The position numbers were made by a program, and so were the translations under genes. A stretch of 64,000 bases of DNA, taken from NCBI RefSeq assembly GCF_023705585.1, contig NZ_BOQE01000001.1, positions 3,690,710 to 3,754,709 of the forward strand, given 5' to 3'. Under the pieces are notes generated by a model. That model was given only the letters and a program-made list of their open reading frames with translations. It was not told where the DNA came from and did no database searches. The DNA is from Collibacillus ludicampi (GTDB lineage Bacteria; Bacillota; Bacilli; Tumebacillales; BOQE01). Positions within the stretch are counted from its first letter, which is position 1; the number at the start of each line of letters is the position of its first letter. Below are positions 56,722-64,000 of the stretch, one piece after another.

Positions 56722-57561
56722 ATGCGTTCTGTGATCAAGATCTTGGGAATTGCTGCAGGTTCCTTCATTTATTCGATCGGTATCAATTATTTTATCGTTG
56801 CAAACGGGTTAGCTGAAGGCGGATTTGTAGGAATATCCATTTTAGGTCTTTATTATTATAAAATTCCATTAGGTGTCTCATTCTTTATTTTAAACATCCC
56901 TTTGTTTTTGATCGGTTGGAAACTTTTTGGGAAACGATTTATCTTCAAAACGATTCTCGGAGTTGTCTTTGTATCCATATTTTCTGAGGTAACCAAAGGA
57001 TGGCAAGCGCCGATGAGCGACAAGCTGCTGGCGGCTCTGTACGGCGGCGTGATCAATGGTATCGGACTCGGCATCATCTTCCGTTCCGGCGCGACGACGG
57101 GAGGCGCCGATATCATCGGCAGGATTGTAAATCATTATTTCGGCTATTCCATGGGGCGTACGCTCTTCGCTATCGATGTGATTGTGATCGGCGTGGTCGC
57201 TTTGATCATCGGCAAACAGACCGCGATGTACTCCCTGATCGCGCTTTTCGTAGCCTCCCGCGTCATCGATATGGTACTTGAGGGACATGCGTCAAGCAGA
57301 GCCTGTCTTATCATTTCTGACCGTTCACAAGAGATTGCGGACGCGATCAGCCAAACCCTTGAAAGAGGGACAACCCTTATGGAAGGACGCGGAGGGTACA
57401 CGGGGAAAAATAAGGAAATCTTGTACTGTGTGGTTTCGCGTGAAGAGATCGGACGCATACGTCAGATCGTACGGGATATTGATCCCGCGGCTTTCTTAGT
57501 CATCTATGATGTCCATGATGTATTGGGTGAAGGATTTGCTCCTTTAAAAGCAACAAGTTAG
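56722..57561 (+). CDS. ypjC: YitT/YpjC-family membrane protein with DUF2179 domain
   Basis: 279 residues. Five or six N-terminal helices (IYSIGINYFIVANGLAEGG, FRSGATTGGADIIGRI) are followed by a cytosolic DUF2179 domain (REEIGRIRQIVRDIDPAAFL). The position beside qcrCBA matches Bacillus ypjC, though here it is on the opposite strand to the rest of that block. Function unknown. AAGGTGG precedes the ATG. Confidence 0.85.
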   Translation: MRSVIKILGIAAGSFIYSIGINYFIVANGLAEGGFVGISILGLYYYKIPLGVSFFILNIPLFLIGWKLFGKRFIFKTILGVVFVSIFSEVTKGWQAPMSDKLLAALYGGVINGIGLGIIFRSGATTGGADIIGRIVNHYFGYSMGRTLFAIDVIVIGVVALIIGKQTAMYSLIALFVASRVIDMVLEGHASSRACLIISDRSQEIADAISQTLERGTTLMEGRGGYTGKNKEILYCVVSREEIGRIRQIVRDIDPAAFLVIYDVHDVLGEGFAPLKATS

Positions 57562-57582
57562 GAGGCACACTCCTAACTTGTT
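57552..57582. terminator. Hairpin between ypjC and qcrC
   Basis: AACAAGTTAGGAG pairs perfectly with CTCCTAACTTGTT around GCACA, at the convergent gene ends. No T run, so its efficiency is uncertain. Confidence 0.65.
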
Positions 57583-57589
57583 CCCATCT

Positions 57590-58345
57590 TTATTTTTGTT
57601 TTTGTTTCGCTAACCATTCGGCCACTTTCTCCACTTGTTTCGGATCTTGTAACCCTCCGGAAGATGGCATGTTGGGCGGGAACCCTTTCTGGATGGTTTC
57701 AAGCAGCTTTTCTTTGTCATACTTATTGCCTATACCGAGCAGTTGCGGCCCCACCTTCCCCTTCAAATCTTGACCGTGACAGGCAGCACAAGTGTTCATG
57801 AAAATCTGTGCACCTTCATCTTTCGGATCGATGATAGCCGTATCTTTGATTGTCGGGAGCGAATCCTGTTTTGGCAATTTTCCAAGTGCGGCTTCGTGTT
57901 GCATATGTGCTTCATATGTAAGCCACGACATGACCACCAAAGCCAACATCATCGCACCCGTAGCGATGGGACGCTTGAACGGATGTCTCGTCTTGCGACG
58001 GTCGAGCCACGGAACCAACAACAGTGCCAAGGAAGCAAGACCGGGTATCACGAGCGTTCCGATCGTCACATACTCGCCAGGAAAATATTTAAGTAACTGG
58101 TATAAAAAGAGAAAGTACCAATCGGGTACCGGAATGAACGACGTGTCTGCCGGATTCGCCCGCTCGGTCAGTTCGGTCGGATTGAAGATCACCCATAATA
58201 TGAATGCGACGAGGAATACGGAGCCTACGATCCATTCTTTCAACAAGAAATTAGGAAAGAACGGTTCAGTACCATGACGGGTTTCTTTGTCGATACGATG
58301 GCGCGGCGTACCAGGGATCCGTTCTTTGCCGTATTCACTAGCCAT
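57590..58345 (-). CDS. qcrC: Menaquinol:cytochrome c reductase, cytochrome b/c subunit
   Basis: 251 residues from ATG 58345 (AAAGGAGG 10 nt upstream). The N-terminal part equals subunit IV of b6f (PDWYFLFLYQLLKYFPGEYV) with three helices. The C-terminal part is a cytochrome c with CAACH haem site and NMPSSGGL with the axial Met. It passes electrons from menaquinol towards cytochrome c oxidase. Third gene of qcrABC. Confidence 0.94.
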   Translation of the reverse strand: MASEYGKERIPGTPRHRIDKETRHGTEPFFPNFLLKEWIVGSVFLVAFILWVIFNPTELTERANPADTSFIPVPDWYFLFLYQLLKYFPGEYVTIGTLVIPGLASLALLLVPWLDRRKTRHPFKRPIATGAMMLALVVMSWLTYEAHMQHEAALGKLPKQDSLPTIKDTAIIDPKDEGAQIFMNTCAACHGQDLKGKVGPQLLGIGNKYDKEKLLETIQKGFPPNMPSSGGLQDPKQVEKVAEWLAKQKQK

Positions 58346-58382
58346 CCCCTCGTTACCTCCTTTCACTTCGCCTGGAATCGAT

Positions 58383-59054
58383 TTATAGCGGACCTGCGAT
58401 TCCCTGTTTGCGAATCATGATAAAATGTAAGGCCAACAAGACGAGAAGAGCTGCCGGCAAGAAGAAAACATGGATGGCAAAGAAACGGGTCAACGTAACA
58501 GCACCGACATCCTGTCCTCCCACCAGTAAGATCTGAATATATTTGCCGATAAAAGGAACCGTTGAAGCGATCTGAGTCCCCACTGATGTCGCCCAATATG
58601 CTTTCTGATCCCATGGCAAGAGATAGCCGGTAAAACCGAAGCCCAGAACTACGAAGAAGATGAGGACACCAACCACCCAGTTGAGCTCCCTTGGCGCTTT
58701 GTAAGCCCCGGTGAAAAACACGCGCAACATGTGCAGGAACATCATGATGATGACCAAAGAAGCTCCCCAGAAATGCATTCCGCGCACGATATTTCCTAGT
58801 AACACTTCATCCGAAATATATTTGACAGAGTTATAAGCATTCACGATGTCAGGTACATAATACATGGCCAAAAACATGCCGGAGAGAATCTGTGTGGAGA
58901 TGATGAGGAAAGTCAAACCGCCAAAGCAGTAGACAAACGCTGACATTTTGTTGGCGGGATTCACATGCGCTGGGACGTCATGATCCGCGACGTCACGCCA
59001 TATCGGAGTGATGTTGAGACGTTCATCAATCCAATCATACGTCTTTTTCAGCAT
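58383..59054 (-). CDS. qcrB: Menaquinol:cytochrome c reductase, cytochrome b subunit
   Basis: 223 residues, four-helix cytochrome b6 core. Haem-b histidines lie in RGMHFWGAS/FLHMLR and AIHVFFLP/ALHFIMIR. Cys43 (FVYCFGG) is the residue that binds an extra haem covalently in Bacillus QcrB. The GYLLPWDQKAYWAT quinol-site segment is intact. Three bases separate it from qcrA. Confidence 0.96.
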   Translation of the reverse strand: MLKKTYDWIDERLNITPIWRDVADHDVPAHVNPANKMSAFVYCFGGLTFLIISTQILSGMFLAMYYVPDIVNAYNSVKYISDEVLLGNIVRGMHFWGASLVIIMMFLHMLRVFFTGAYKAPRELNWVVGVLIFFVVLGFGFTGYLLPWDQKAYWATSVGTQIASTVPFIGKYIQILLVGGQDVGAVTLTRFFAIHVFFLPAALLVLLALHFIMIRKQGIAGPL

Positions 59055-59057
59055 GTG

Positions 59058-59606
59058 TCACACCTTCCTTTGTTGTATCGAAGTACCGAGCTTGACGATT
59101 CCGTTTTCTACCTTCACATCGTACACGTCCAACGGCCTGCGTGCGGGTGACTCCGGTGAATTCACACCGAATTTGTCGAACTTGGAACCGTGACAAGGGC
59201 AGAGGAAAAACCACTTCCCGTCTTTCGGAGATTCCGACTTGCCGTTAGCGTCCACCGTACCGTTGATCCCACATCCCAAATGAGTGCAAATGTTCGACAT
59301 CGCAAGGATCTTTCCTTGTTGATCTTTAATGATCCATGCTGTTAACTGAACATCCGACTCCACCCAACCGTCTTTCTTTTTCACTTTGAACTCTACTTTC
59401 TTCGGAAGCTTATCGTCAAAATCTGATTCTTTTCCCACTTCGACGTAATCGGTTCCTCCTGCTCTCGTCAGCGGATCGATCGCAAACGGAATCATCGGAG
59501 AAACTATCGCCGCAGCCATGAAAGCGCCCGTTCCGCCTAACGCATACGTAAGAAATTGGCGTCGCGAGAGACTTTCCTTTTCCGCATTCTTTTTCTCGTC
59601 GCTCAT
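59058..59606 (-). CDS. qcrA: Menaquinol:cytochrome c reductase, Rieske iron-sulfur subunit
   Basis: 182 residues. The Rieske cluster ligands are in CTHLGCG and CPCHGS. The N terminus has a twin-arginine anchor, SLSRRQFLTYALGGTGAF, so it is exported folded by Tat and stays membrane-anchored. First gene of qcrABC. Confidence 0.96.
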   Translation of the reverse strand: MSDEKKNAEKESLSRRQFLTYALGGTGAFMAAAIVSPMIPFAIDPLTRAGGTDYVEVGKESDFDDKLPKKVEFKVKKKDGWVESDVQLTAWIIKDQQGKILAMSNICTHLGCGINGTVDANGKSESPKDGKWFFLCPCHGSKFDKFGVNSPESPARRPLDVYDVKVENGIVKLGTSIQQRKV

Positions 59607-59694
59607 ATCTGTAACCCCCTTGCCGAAACGAATTTCGTCATCTGGATAATGAGTGCCTGAGCGGGTACACCCATCTTAAGAAAATTTCAACCTC

Positions 59695-59745
59695 TGTTGG
59701 CCACGCACTCGCGGCATGGGTGTCTATCCTGATGATTCATGGCTA
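59695..59745 (+). repeat. Degenerate remnant of the palindromic repeat tail
   Basis: CACGCACTCGCGGCATGGG, then TGTCTATCCTGATGATT, resembles the CGCTTGCGGCATGG-GGCTAT tail of complete copies. It lies between qcrA and the next gene. Similarity is weak. Confidence 0.35.
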
Positions 59746-59773
59746 TTTCATAAATATGATTCATAAGATGCGA

Positions 59774-60331
59774 TTATTTCCACAAGCTTATCACATCTTC
59801 AATCAATCTTGTGCCCAGTTCGCGCAAGTATGCTTCCCCTTTTTCTGCTGCATTTTTTGAAGACGCTCCCGAAATCCACTGTTGGAATTCAGAAAAACCC
59901 TCGGACTCATGCTCGATACGCCAATTGGACAAAAGAACCTTCCATCCTTCAGTCCTTAAACGCTCACCGGCGAGTTGCAAGGATGTAAAATTTCCTTCAT
60001 GTCCATTCAAAAGAACCGCGTATTTCATCCCCCTCTGTTGAAACCCTCGTAAGAGATGATAAATAAAATCAGCGAGTACCGAGACGGGCGATTCGATGGT
60101 TTCTGTATGATCGGCGATATCAAAAAGCCCGTACGCCAATTCCGGTAGCAAACAGACACGTCCGGTTAGACTTTCTTCGATGATTTCCCCCAGCCGTCTG
60201 ACGGTTAGCAAATCCACTCCCATTGGGGCATCGTCCGCTTGTACAGCGAGCGCACAGACCGGCAAGATAACCGTGTCAACATAAGGCAATCGTTCGTTCA
60301 ACTGATCTCGATGTGTATGTACCAGTTTCAT
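59774..60331 (-). CDS. Creatininase-like / YpiF-position protein
   Basis: 185 residues from the ATG at 60331 (AAGGAGG 10 nt upstream). It reads YVDTVILPVCALAVQ, LPELAYGLFD, TIESPVSVLADFIYHLL and LLNGHEGNFTSLQ, which follow the creatininase-family pattern, but metal ligands are partly missing. Its place between ypiB and qcrA is that of YpiF (DUF2487) in Bacillus. Function unknown; hydrolase activity is doubtful. Confidence 0.65.
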   Translation of the reverse strand: MKLVHTHRDQLNERLPYVDTVILPVCALAVQADDAPMGVDLLTVRRLGEIIEESLTGRVCLLPELAYGLFDIADHTETIESPVSVLADFIYHLLRGFQQRGMKYAVLLNGHEGNFTSLQLAGERLRTEGWKVLLSNWRIEHESEGFSEFQQWISGASSKNAAEKGEAYLRELGTRLIEDVISLWK

Positions 60332-60397
60332 AGGGCTCGCACCTCCTTGATCGCGGATATAATTCTTAATAGATACGTTTGTTCTTGTTAACAAAAA

Positions 60398-60422
60398 GGA
60401 GCTAAGCAATTAGCTTAACTCC
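60398..60422 (-). terminator. Terminator overlapping the ypiB stop
   Basis: On the minus strand GGAGTTAAGC pairs with GCTTAGCTCC around TAATT, followed by TTTTTG. The ypiB stop codon lies in the stem. Confidence 0.75.
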
Positions 60423-60958
60423 AACTCTTCTCTTAATTCGTTTGTGAGTTCTAGGAAGCGTCTTTTATCCCTTTTATCCAGAGCTTCGTCAATCTGCTCA
60501 TACTTCTTCGACAGTTTCCACTGACGTACCACATAATCCAGAAACAATTCCGCTTGAAGCGAAATCAGAGCATCTGCCGATTCCTTGGAATCATCCATCG
60601 GGTTCGTTTCCAAAACCGCCGCATACTCCGGTGATATGCTTCTATCTTTAAAGAATAAGCCTATATAAACATCTTCCGTCGGATTATTATGAATATCGAG
60701 AAAAGCTTTCTCTACATCGGACGTTACCCTTTTATTTTTGTAAAATTTGAACGGCGTCATTTGAACACACTTTGTGGACATGAGAATCGTCTTCGGTAAA
60801 TTGCGGAAGTTGTCGATAAAATGCACGTGTTCAAGGATCTGATCATTGGAACACAAATATTGGAGCAACCATTCTGCTTCCCGGTTTTGGAGCTCGTATT
60901 TTTCAAGGAACCATTTGATAAATTGTTTCTTTTCAGCAATTTTGATGACTTCTCCCAC
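60410..60958 (-). CDS. ypiB: YpiB/ReoY-family protein (UPF0302)
   Basis: 182 residues, the family length (IKWFLEKYELQNREAEWLL; SADALISLQAELFLDYVVR). The Listeria homologue ReoY, with ReoM, directs ClpCP to degrade MurA and so tunes peptidoglycan synthesis. No upstream minus-strand gene is close; the repeat copy F fills the gap. Confidence 0.88.
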   Translation of the reverse strand: MGEVIKIAEKKQFIKWFLEKYELQNREAEWLLQYLCSNDQILEHVHFIDNFRNLPKTILMSTKCVQMTPFKFYKNKRVTSDVEKAFLDIHNNPTEDVYIGLFFKDRSISPEYAAVLETNPMDDSKESADALISLQAELFLDYVVRQWKLSKKYEQIDEALDKRDKRRFLELTNELREELELS

Positions 60959-61199
60959 CGCCGTTCCCTCCTTTACACTTTCCGCAATTATAAAGAAAAT
61001 TTAGCAAATTTTCTTGGCTATAACCTATAAGCAATGTTGTGAATATTCTTTGTATAATATATTCGGCGGAGCGTTGATGATTTCCTGTTTTTTTTGCTGA
61101 AAAATATTTGGAAACGGATGAATATTTTTAATATCTCAAGTTGTGGTGCTCTCAATATAAGGAGGATAAACAAGCTGAGAAGAGAGAGGAACTGGATCA

Positions 61200-61735
61200 T
61201 GAGCAAATGGGGATACCACCGACGGCATCCCCCCATAATAACATTCTTAGGACGTAAAAGGGTAATGCATTGCGCGTAATAGCGACTTTGAAGGTCGTCT
61301 CGCAACATTTGATTATGATTCCATGCGAGACGACCTTCACGGAGCACGAACGCAAAGCATACGACCGCCAAACTACACATTTTTCAAGATAGCCCTCCAT
61401 GCCGCAAGCGGCGTCATCAGAGGATAAAAGCTTCTTGTGCGGGAAGAAGTATAAGGCTATCTCAAGAAACGGAGTGGCTTTTGGGTGGGTTGTATCGCTT
61501 TGCGGCGCAGAGGTGAGTTGAAGGTCGTTCCGCTTCTTTCGAATCGTAAAGAGTGCATATGCATTGCGCGTAATAGCGACTTTGAAGGTCGTCTCGTAAC
61601 AATTGTTTATGATTCTATGCGAGACGACCTTCACGGAGCATGAGCGCAATGCATATGCCTCAATGACCTTCATCGAACCCAAGCGCAAAGCGATACATCT
61701 ACCCAAGCACTAGTTTTCAAGATAGATAGCCTATA
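61200..61735 (-). repeat. Nested palindromic repeat, copy F (minus orientation, module 2 then module 1)
   Basis: The only copy in reverse orientation. Module 2 at 61483-61704 encloses a full inner hairpin at 61553-61661 (GAGGCATATGCATTGCGC pairs with GCGCAATGCATATGC). Module 1 at 61260-61369 is a hybrid: outer left arm joined to the inner hairpin's right arm, with the outer right arm lost. Module order is opposite to copies A and E. It fills the ypiB / helicase-partner gap; 60959-61199 is AT-rich with nothing else recognised. Confidence 0.93.
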
Positions 61736-63302
61736 ATTGCAAATCTGGCATGTATCCCAATTGTTGCAAATGTTTCGCGATACATGCTAACTGTTCTTCT
61801 GGAACAAGGATATAACGACCTTCTAATACGCCGCGAACATGTTCCTTTATCTGCGGAATCGTCTGCATTTCAACAGCTACCTGTTGATCCCTGCACTCAA
61901 GAATCGCAGAACGATACAACACGATCTTGCCATATTCCTTCTCCCATACTTGAATTTGTTTCACAACGTTCAACGGAACTTGATCCCCTGCATGTTTTCC
62001 CAGAAATTCGAGGATGGTTTTCGCTGTCCACCCTTCCTGAAAGGCACGATAGACACTTTGTTTCGTGATGCGATGGATACGCATGACCCCTGTTTTGCTC
62101 ACATCCGAAAATTGACTGAGATCCCATCCCAATCGGCCGATCTCTTCCCCAGGAAGAAGGATTTCAAAGTTCGGCTGAATAATGAGCGGCATATGCACTT
62201 GCGCAGGGGACTCTTCCACAATCGTCTCTTCCAATAGAATTTCCCGACCAAGGTCGGTAAGTCTGATCACTGCACGGCCGTCCGCTAACTGACCCTGGCA
62301 CAATAATCCGAGATGTACGAGCATCGTGTAAATTCTTTTTTCCAACACCTGTTGTTTATTATCATAATAATAATCGTTCACATGCGGCAGAAGCAGTTCG
62401 TTGAGCGACTCAACCAACACCCAATCGCTGCCAACCGCTTGTGACAACCTTTGCAAGACTGTCGTCAACGTAGGGATCGGGCGCCTGTAGGTAAGACGCC
62501 AATATTTGAATAGATCCCTGATTTTATCCCGATCATCATCTTCCATCCATTCTTGTGTTTGCGGAGTACAAGTCAGCTTACATGAATCTTCATGCTCGAT
62601 GATTAGATTTCTTGCATAACAATAATCATAAATCAAGGAGAAACGGTCAGGATAATCACGGAATCTTCTTCCATAACCAAATCGCCATCCTACCTGACCA
62701 AGCGGCTGCTCCATGATCTCCATCAGACTGAGTATCGCAACCTGATTTCTTTTAAAAAGCACTCCGTCTTGTGTCAATCGGCAATCATGTCTGGCAACAT
62801 ATGAAAGAAATGTCATGGTATCACGGACGATCGCCATGTTTTCATCCCGGTATGCGATCGGTGGACAAACCGGTCTTTGCACCTGTTGTTGCATCCTTTG
62901 GGTCAGCCAATGTCTCATTCTCTTGCGCACATCTTCCGGTACATAGAAGATATGTCTTGCCGTCGATCCCAAGCGGAACAGCCATCCCTCCCTCAACAAA
63001 CGTTGCATGCAAGCCGATTCTTGTTCCTTTCCTTCACCGATCATTCTCCTGATCAAACCGACGATTTCTTCGCGGGAAAAATATGAACGCTTGTCCATCA
63101 TGATTTGCGTAATCATCTCGCGAAATGTCAGATCTTCCTCTGCAACAAGTACACGTTCCGCGAAAGAACGATTGTGAAAATGCGCGAGAATCGATTGTAT
63201 CAAAGCGTTTTTTGAACTCTTCGAACAATCAAGTTGATAATGTTCAGCAATGGCCCGTAATGTTTGGATATCGGAAGAATTTAAACAATCAGCCAGACGC
63301 AT
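61731..63302 (-). CDS. Helicase-associated protein, partner of XPB-like helicase
   Basis: 523 residues. Matches the helicase_C_3 type proteins that often sit next to bacterial XPB. The N terminus (LRAIAEHYQLDCSKSSKNALIQSIL) resembles a SAP/HeH-like DNA-binding helix pair. The C-terminal third (PLIIQPNFEILLPGEEIG) has the XPB/Ssl2-like conserved block. No ATPase motifs. It begins 12 nt after the helicase gene, so both are co-transcribed; probably an accessory subunit. Confidence 0.78.
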   Translation of the reverse strand: MRLADCLNSSDIQTLRAIAEHYQLDCSKSSKNALIQSILAHFHNRSFAERVLVAEEDLTFREMITQIMMDKRSYFSREEIVGLIRRMIGEGKEQESACMQRLLREGWLFRLGSTARHIFYVPEDVRKRMRHWLTQRMQQQVQRPVCPPIAYRDENMAIVRDTMTFLSYVARHDCRLTQDGVLFKRNQVAILSLMEIMEQPLGQVGWRFGYGRRFRDYPDRFSLIYDYCYARNLIIEHEDSCKLTCTPQTQEWMEDDDRDKIRDLFKYWRLTYRRPIPTLTTVLQRLSQAVGSDWVLVESLNELLLPHVNDYYYDNKQQVLEKRIYTMLVHLGLLCQGQLADGRAVIRLTDLGREILLEETIVEESPAQVHMPLIIQPNFEILLPGEEIGRLGWDLSQFSDVSKTGVMRIHRITKQSVYRAFQEGWTAKTILEFLGKHAGDQVPLNVVKQIQVWEKEYGKIVLYRSAILECRDQQVAVEMQTIPQIKEHVRGVLEGRYILVPEEQLACIAKHLQQLGYMPDLQL

Positions 63303-63314
63303 CTCTTTTTCACC

Positions 63315-64000
63315 TCACACCTTCAAAACATCTTCTGCGTCGAGATGCACATATTGATACCCTTGTTCCGTAAGAAATAGTTGTCTGTGTAGTGACTTCT
63401 CTTGATCCCGTGAATCTTTGGTAACGATTGAATAAAAATAGGACTCCCTTCTTCCAGTTTTGGGGCGAAGGATCCTGCCGAGCCTTTGCGCCTCTTCCTG
63501 ACGTGAACCGAATGCACCGGATATTTGAATCGCCACATTCGCTTCCGGAAGATCGATGGCGACATTCGCCACTTTCGAGACCACAAGTGTACGAATCTTC
63601 CCTTTACGAAAAGCGGAAAAAAGCTTTTCGCGCTCACGCTCCGGCGTTTTCCCAGTGAGCAAAGGCACATGCAATACATTCGCGACTTGTTTCAATTGAT
63701 CGATATACTGTCCAATTATAAGTACACGGTCTTCGTCATGTTTACGCAGCAGGGCACGAATCACTTCAATCTTTACCGGATTCTCTGCAGCGATGCGATA
63801 TTTTTGTCGCTCGGGTGAACTTATGTATTCCAACCGCTTGTCAGGTGCCATATCCACAGCGATTTCATAACAGCTGGTCGAAGCCACAAATCCCTGTCTC
63901 TCCATTTCTTTCCAAGGAACATCATATCTTTTGGGGCCAATTAATGAGAACACATCTTCTTCCGCTCCGTCTTCCCTGACAAGCGTAGCAGTCAATCCCA
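63315..64000 (-). CDS. XPB/ERCC3-like DNA repair helicase, 5' end outside the window
   Basis: The last 228 residues are present, opening with GLTATLVREDG, motif III of XPB helicases, so the TTG at 63995 is internal, not a start. The second RecA domain shows VLIIGQYIDQLKQVA, VVSKVANVAIDLPEANVAIQ (motif V) and EAQRLGRILRPK (motif VI). A 3'-5' DNA translocase; bacterial XPB works in repair or restart, exact role unknown. Confidence 0.9.
   Translation of the reverse strand, partial: GLTATLVREDGAEEDVFSLIGPKRYDVPWKEMERQGFVASTSCYEIAVDMAPDKRLEYISSPERQKYRIAAENPVKIEVIRALLRKHDEDRVLIIGQYIDQLKQVANVLHVPLLTGKTPEREREKLFSAFRKGKIRTLVVSKVANVAIDLPEANVAIQISGAFGSRQEEAQRLGRILRPKTGRRESYFYSIVTKDSRDQEKSLHRQLFLTEQGYQYVHLDAEDVLKV

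Noticed and set aside
61197-61706. A 169-codon frame across repeat copy F
   Set aside because: It covers both hairpin modules and exists only because the repeat lacks stops in that frame.
10370-61735. CRISPR array
   Set aside because: The repeats are large, palindromic, kilobases apart and not separated by short unique spacers; no cas genes are present.
63993-63995. Start codon of the XPB-like gene at 63995
   Set aside because: The TTG is inside motif III (GLTATLVRED); the true start is beyond the window.
1-64000. tRNA or rRNA genes
   Set aside because: No cloverleaf-like T-loop strings or rRNA segments were noticed in the gaps; a covariance search would be needed to be certain.

Overview
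The window looks like a chromosomal segment of an aerobic, endospore-forming member of the Bacillales with moderate GC, possibly of the Alicyclobacillaceae type; the genus cannot be fixed by eye. The clues are strong AGGAGG-type ribosome binding sites, the Bacillus-like block dinG - panDCB - birA - cca - mgsA - dapB - ypjD ... ypjC - qcrCBA - ypiF/ypiB, the sporulation gene ylbJ, the mrfAB repair pair, Rex, and a two-gene Ku/LigD system.

Layout: 1-3.6 kb, a YojN/YojO-like MoxR ATPase and VWA pair followed by a cut-off helical-backbone metal receptor. 3.8-10.2 kb, gabD, a large DUF2334 plus FG-GAP protein, and aconitase. 11-17 kb, a TatD hydrolase, an orphan PaaX regulator, stand-alone trpB with an ABC ATPase, and azlCD facing an XRE-cupin regulator across a perfect palindrome. 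17-22 kb, an NlpC/P60 wall hydrolase under a c-di-AMP riboswitch and the mrfB - DUF309 - mrfA operon. 22.6-34.5 kb, mixed metabolism: cysK, hutH, a pseudophosphatase, an aldo/keto reductase, an acyltransferase, a P1 peptidase, a crotonase, a histidine-rich LarC and a FAH-family hydrolase. 35-44.5 kb, nitronate monooxygenase, ald, pyruvate oxidase, ligD/ku, rex and dinG. 44.6-60.9 kb, the conserved housekeeping block: pantothenate, biotin ligase, CCA-adding enzyme, lysine/diaminopimelate synthesis, undecaprenyl phosphate recycling and the menaquinol:cytochrome c reductase. 61.7-64 kb, an XPB-like helicase and its partner, cut by the window end.

The main unexplained feature is a family of large nested-palindrome repeats at six intergenic loci (about 10.4, 15.0, 22.2, 25.4, 29.7 and 61.2 kb), with short remnants at 23.5 and 59.7 kb. 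Two outer hairpin types share one core sequence. In several copies a third related hairpin sits inside the loop of the outer one. Arm changes between copies are matched on the opposite arm, and some copies look like deletion products of recombination between inner and outer arms. No transposase lies beside any copy. This is the best candidate here for an undescribed element.

Other points: a Rex gene whose full length needs a CTG start, a Cys-to-Asp pseudophosphatase, a 12-nt minisatellite coding a histidine-rich tract in LarC, and short protein-like reading frames between annotated genes.
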